Assembly (NCBI GenBank): GCA_943736015.1
Contig: OX031059.1
Span: 52,091,159-52,155,158 of the forward strand
Length of the DNA: 64,000 bases
DNA from: Tridacna crocea
Taxonomy: Eukaryota > Mollusca > Bivalvia > Cardiida > Cardiidae
Direction: 5' to 3'
The notes below the pieces were generated by a model. The model searched no databases. It was not told the DNA's origin and saw only the letters and a program-made list of their open reading frames with translations. This document shows, piece by piece, positions 59,191 through 64,000 of this stretch; position 1 is the first letter of the stretch, and each line of letters starts with the position of its first letter. The position numbers and the translations under genes are program-made.

Positions 59191-60300
59191 ATGGCACGAT
59201 TGATGGAAGTCCAGTGGGGACAAGAAAACATTGTGAGAAAAGGAGAAAATGCTGGTAACCAGCATTTTCTCCTTTTCCCACAACGTTTTCTAGCAATGCT
59301 TTTGCACGGTCAACGCCAACAGCAGGTTGCTTTTGGTGCGCATATTCGAACTACTGAACGTCTTGTTCAACGTCTGCGAGTGACGGGGAGGGTCAACGAC
59401 CGAACGCGAAGTGGACTTCCGCGCGTCACGATGCCACTTCAGGATCCATTTATGACACTTACTCACTTACCTAATCGCCATCTCAAAGCTAGCGAAAATG
59501 CAAATAACATCATAGGCAGTCATAACCGCCATATTAATCTTGATACGGTTCGAAACCGATTACGTGTCAATGGTCTATGAGCCCGACGTTCCTATGTTGG
59601 TCTGCCCCTAACCCCTAACTCCTGTGCGTCGCCAACGCCGTGGTTTGGTTAGTATTACACTCACCGAGAAATTTTCCTATGAGACAACGGAGAAGGGTGT
59701 TTTTCACGAACGAATCCCGGTTCACTCTCTACCGTTCGGACGGGCGACGTCGTGTAAACCGACGTCACGGATAGCGTTTCACCTACGCGTGCGTCGTTGA
59801 GCGGGATAGATTTTCGCGGTGGTTCAGTATGGGTTTAAATCACCACTGACCGGGATTGACGGCAAATTAACCGGCGTCAGGTATAGAGAAGAAATCCTCC
59901 GCCCAGGTGCCGTCCCATGTGTGTAAGCACGGAACCTGATCTTCCAGCAAGACAATGCCCAGCCCCATGTCGCTAGAAATTGCCAGCAATTTCTGGCAAA
60001 AAATAACATAAATCCAGCATTCAGTCCAGATTTGTCCCCGATTGAGCACTTGTATGACGAACTGGATATAGGAGGGTTAGGAGACGTCGAAATGCCCCCA
60101 CTAATCTAGTCCAGCTCAGGCTTGCCTTGCATGAAGAGTGGAATAACATCCCCATTGCCAGGCTTCACACTCTGATGAATTCCATGCATAAAAGAATCAG
60201 GGCTGCGACAGCTGCACATGGAAGACACACAAGATACTGGTCAACATGTCCGGCCGTGTTGCGCAAAACAAGCAGGGTCATCGTTAAAAGGGGGTATTTC
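59191..60300 (+). pseudogene. Tc1/mariner-type transposase, decayed
   Basis: The N-terminal helix-turn-helix region reads QRQQQVAFGAHIRTTERLVQ then RLRVTGRVNDRTRSGLPRV; later, with frameshifts and stops, VFFTNESRFTLYRSDGRRRV, QQDNAQPHVARNC and FSPDLSPIEHLYDELD. These are the DDE motifs; the first catalytic Asp (FTDES) is Asn here, and the spacing QDN to PIE is 30 residues where Tc1 has 34. A 68-bp hairpin interrupts the N-terminus. Inactive. Confidence 0.85.
59224..59291. mobile_element. Hairpin MITE core alone, inside the transposase
   Basis: Only the central palindrome GAAAACATTGTGAG...AACGTTTTCT is present; TTAA ends and the one-sided tail are absent. It sits between GGACAA (Gly-Gln) and GCAATGCTT (Ala-Met-Leu). 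Confidence 0.8.
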
Positions 60301-61812
60301 TAGCATAACCAGGACTGAATATCGGTTAAAACTTCACCAACTGGTTCCATAAAGATGAAATTCTAGATAAAAATGAATGTAATGATGTAGTATTACGTTA
60401 TATCCTTTAAAACAATTTTTAAAGGTTACCTGGCCTTTCTTTTTCGTCCTAGTATATATAGGTACTCGTAGTTTGCAGCTCATAGCGACCCCCAGAATTT
60501 TCAAGTGCATGAAATTAGTTTCTCACTTTAGTTCAATACGAGGCCTCGAATTCATTTTTGTACAAATATTTTCTATACTTTACCTTGGATATCGTCACTT
60601 TCATTCAAATCTTGAAGTCTAAAATTATTTGTCTAGTATTTTCTTATATGGTGGCTGTGCGCCAGTATTTGATTCAATTTCATTTTCGGTATGGTTTCAA
60701 ATTTTGATATCCACTTCTGTTGAAGTATGTGTTCCAAACTACATAATACGTAGACTTAAAGGTCTTTCGTAGTTTGTTTTGAATTGTCTGTCGCTATGAT
60801 TTTTTTTTCAATTCGCCTAAAAATAGATTTATTATTATGGTCACACTGACATTATCATGGTCTTAAAAACACTTTGTCCCTTTGACCGTAAAAGTTCATC
60901 TACAACAATACTTTTGAGCTTATTTATAGAACTAAACCACTCCATACAGTACACCTTTATTTTACATTTTATTGTTGAATGCTATACAACATGATCTGAG
61001 CTAGAGTTTGACTGGGTTTCGGAAAAAAATCTCTTGTTGGGCGTGGAAATTAAAACAAAATGTAAACAAGTGTGTGCAAATATTGAGTCATTAAAACTTG
61101 CCCAGTTATGTTTTATGTTCTGGTCACTGTGCCAAACCGTCGGAGAACGTTAAGCTTCAGATAAAAAAATTAACACTATTGGTATGGGCAAAATTTTTTT
61201 CTTAAAGGATAATGATTTTAACTTTCATTGTGAGAGTTGGTAAGGTCATTTTAAAAGACAATGAAAAGTTTGATAAAAATTGATACGGCATTTTTCTAGA
61301 TGTACTCAGATCCATAAATAAGTGTGCACTTATTTTTTTTTTATTTCTCGTGGCATGTTTTACTGAAGACCAACAAATTTGGTAACATATTTTGGTTCAG
61401 ATCCTGTAGAAAATGCCAGGCTAATCAGACTTTGACTAACAGAAAGTTTAAGTTAGGTTTTTGCAGTCTAAATGAAGGTGGTACTAAAATCAAAGTTGCA
61501 AAAGTACTCAAAGACTAAGGTAACATTAAAGTTAGGTTTTTCTTAAGTTCTTGTAATTTTTCAATTAAAATTTTGTAAGGTAAGCCTTTATTTTCTCCTG
61601 TTTATCATATGGTTTATGCGTCATAGCAGACAGGTCGAATTTTCGAAGATTATGTTATGCACAGACAACGTATGGAGTCCCGAATGCAACCCTTACAATT
61701 CATTACCTAATCTCCAAAATTGCTCCCGTTGACTGCATAAATAGTCCAGTTTCATGACCCTTGCAGGGGATTTTTTTTTAAGTATTTGTATGTGTTTTTC
61801 AAACACTTTGAA
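60301..61812. other. No supported gene
   Basis: AT-rich with poly-T tracts; a 64-codon ORF at 61324-61518 has no supporting splice site or family. The Tc1 right end may lie near 60430, but its inverted repeat was not found. Confidence 0.4.
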
Positions 61813-62041
61813 TTAACCCATTACCACACAATCCCTACTTTTGACGCCCCTAAAAAAGAAGCCTTTAGACAACATTGTGGGAAAAGGAGAAAATGCTGGT
61901 AACCAGCATTTTCTCCTTTTCCCACAATGTTTTCTACCCTTCACAGAACAAATTTCAAATTTTCAGTCACTTTTATTTTGTCGTCTGCAGATGCTTTCAA
62001 TTTGGACCAGTCTAAAATTTTGTCGTTTGGTAATGAGTTAA
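61813..62041 (+). mobile_element. Hairpin MITE, near-consensus
   Basis: Cleanest copy: TTAACCCATTACCACACAAT at one end, TCGTTTGGTAATGAGTTAA at the other, perfect centre. Confidence 0.85.
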
Positions 62042-63104
62042 AAGCAGAAATGGATCGTTTGGCAAAGGATAAGAAAAAAGTTGTCCCCCACTTTCCAAAC
62101 TTTCTTATGTCTAAAGAGCGGATAGGTAACGTGTAGGGGAGTTGAAGAACGGCTCGAAACATGTCTTTTAATGCTGAACCAAACACTTTTCTTTTTCTTC
62201 ATTTGCAGAAATAATGAAATTTTGCAGGTGATAATAAGAATGATACTCAAAGTATGATACAGGTCATTTAAAATGTAGAAGTCTTTGTTGAGAAAAAATG
62301 CTACCTACGAACATTTTCTCCCTTTCAAATGAAGTTTTCAAAAAGCTGCTTCTTAATCTTAAACTTTTGAAATTCCCATTTAAATCAATAGATTAGCAAT
62401 ATCTAGATTTATTGCCCCTAGAAATGCAAAGACGTTTCAGATTTCTAATTTGAAATTAATCTCGGTCAGGAGAAAATACGTCAGGTCTTGTCCCCCTTTT
62501 CCAGCAATCCAAAAACGCTACATGTAAATACTTATATGCACACACGAAATTTACGTTTCTACTGTTTTTTAAAATCCTTCCACCAGACTATCGATATAAC
62601 AGTCTACAATTCCGACATCCCCGAGTAAATTGCTTTTGGGTTCATGTGGCATAAATTGTTGCTACTGTAAATGAAGGCCGTACACAGTCACGTGACACGC
62701 GTGCTGCGGTATCCTCGACTGAAGGATAGGATACATTTTCTATCCGTCGCAATCTATGCAATCTGGCTACTACTAGGTTTGATATTTGTCAAAAGCCACC
62801 AGAACAACTATATTTGATAAAATATTGACAAAAACGGTTACATTTGGACTGAAATGAGTAAATAAGTAAATCTACCTTTGAGTCGATTTTTAGTCAGTCG
62901 GCAAAACCAATCTATCGAAATTTGAAGGCTGATTATAAATTAGAATATTTCAAGTACAACATCATGCAGGTAGTGTAAGTCAGTCATCATACAGTATATA
63001 CGTCATTGTGTGATCGTGGCCTACACTATTCGCAAGAGCATTAGCAATAGCATGCCGAGGGATGAATATTTCCTACTTCCTGTATAGGCTCTTGTTACTA
63101 TTAA

Positions 63105-63350
63105 TGGCTTGCAATATGCAAAAAGGGACAGTCAGACATTTGCGTAAAATGTCGTCTCGGATCAGCCTGCGCAGTCCACGCAGGATAATCAGAAACCACA
63201 TTTTCCTTTTATATGTAATTTTCTGTTTTGCACAAGTCTACTGCAGGACAAAATCTAATGTAGTCGTAAAGTGTCATCTCGGATCAGCCTGCGCGGACTG
63301 CGCAGGCTGATCCGAGACGACATTTTACGCAATTGTCCGAACGCCCCTTA
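63105..63350. mobile_element. GC-rich foldback element, copy 3
   Basis: GTCTCGGATCAGCCTGCGCA occurs in both arms; the right inner palindrome is perfect, the left one broken (CAGGATAATCAGAAACC). Confidence 0.7.
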
Positions 63351-63495
63351 CCGAAATGCAGCCATTTATCCCTTTCAAAGGCTTAGTATGAGCTCGCTTT
63401 CTCTGTTGTACTTTACAAGACATAACCTACCTTACTTTATGTAAGTTACAGCTGCCTGTTTCATTTCTGTATTAATGTCTTAGTGTGCGGGACCT

Positions 63496-63681
63496 TTAAC
63501 CAAACAGTCCCGTGTTCTAACAACCCCTATGAATAAGTCCACTGAAAACATTTATAGGAAAAGGAGCAAATGCTAGCAACCAGCAATTACTCATTTTGTT
63601 TTCTATTGTTTTAATATTGTTTTCTATCTTTTTATTGTCTTATCTTTTTTTGTTGTTGTTGTTGTCTGATAAAGGGATAAT
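63496..63681 (+). mobile_element. Hairpin MITE, decayed
   Basis: TTTAACCAAACAGTCCCG, centre AATGCTAGCAACCAGCAATT, then a (GTT)n tract replaces much of the tail. Confidence 0.5.
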
Positions 63682-64000
63682 GGTGTTGTTCCTATACTTA
63701 CCATTTCCCAATAATGGCCACATTATTAAAATAATGTGACACAACAGTGTATATATAATAGGTAATATGTTCATTTAACCCATTCCGGGAGCTGGACGTT
63801 AAAAAGACAGACCAAAGCTCCAAAGGTAAGACTTTGCTCACAAGAAATGAACCAATCGATTTAATTAGTATTATAAGAAATAAAAACATACATAAATAAT
63901 AATATGGAACATTGAAACACATATGAGATTAAAATAATCGTAAAACATACAAGGTGTTGTTAGCAATTTCAAATATTCCGAGGGTATATTATTTATAAAG

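Overview
This looks like eukaryotic, metazoan DNA, most likely from a bivalve mollusc. It is AT-rich, its coding exons are short with GT/AG borders and large introns, and it is crowded with tRNA-derived SINEs, hairpin MITEs and foldback elements of types I associate with heterodont bivalves (for example repeats with CTCACCT/AGGTGAG ends and GC-rich CCTGCGCAGTCCGCGCAGG foldbacks). The organism call is an inference; genus is not decided. Nothing indicates prokaryotic, viral or CRISPR content.

Genes. The best supported gene is on the minus strand from about 20310 down past the left edge. Nine exons with consistent splice phases encode an open-ended protein of at least 411 residues: a basic, NLS-like N-terminus, an S/P-rich linker and two CARD (death-fold) domains. 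A second clear gene is a secreted, Thr/Ser/Pro-repeat mucin-like protein on the plus strand (43966-46689). Weaker coding signals are a 171-residue plus-strand ORF or last exon (37399-37914), three phase-compatible minus-strand exons (35275, 23843 and 23028 downwards), a possible terminal exon at 57616-57785, and a small plus-strand ORF at 20006-20109 inside intron 1 of the CARD gene. A Tc1/mariner-type transposase pseudogene lies at 59191-60300.

Layout. 0.4-20.3 kb is the CARD gene, its introns filled with degenerate tandem repeats, SINEs, TTAA-flanked hairpin MITEs and a large interspersed repeat (13.5-15.8 kb). 20.7-33.0 kb is a giant inverted repeat (arms of about 2.1 kb) whose left arm is split by a 6.7 kb insertion. 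That insertion holds a foldback element (24453-27588, 9-bp target duplication), which holds another inverted-repeat element (25483-27422, 9-bp duplication) carrying arrays of a GGTACC-centred palindrome, a SINE and a MITE. 33-43.5 kb is mainly MITEs and SINEs around the 37.3-37.9 kb coding block. 43.9-46.7 kb is the mucin. 47-51.5 kb is minisatellite- and SINE-rich. 51.6-57.4 kb is an element with about 210-bp terminal inverted repeats enclosing a 3.4 kb near-perfect palindrome with a GC-rich triplet-like centre. 58-64 kb has the Tc1 remnant, more MITEs and a GC-rich foldback copy.

The window is best read as a few host genes in a heavily nested transposon landscape. Its most informative parts are internal: filled and empty insertion sites present side by side, target-site duplications, and hairpin arms that have changed in a matched way.
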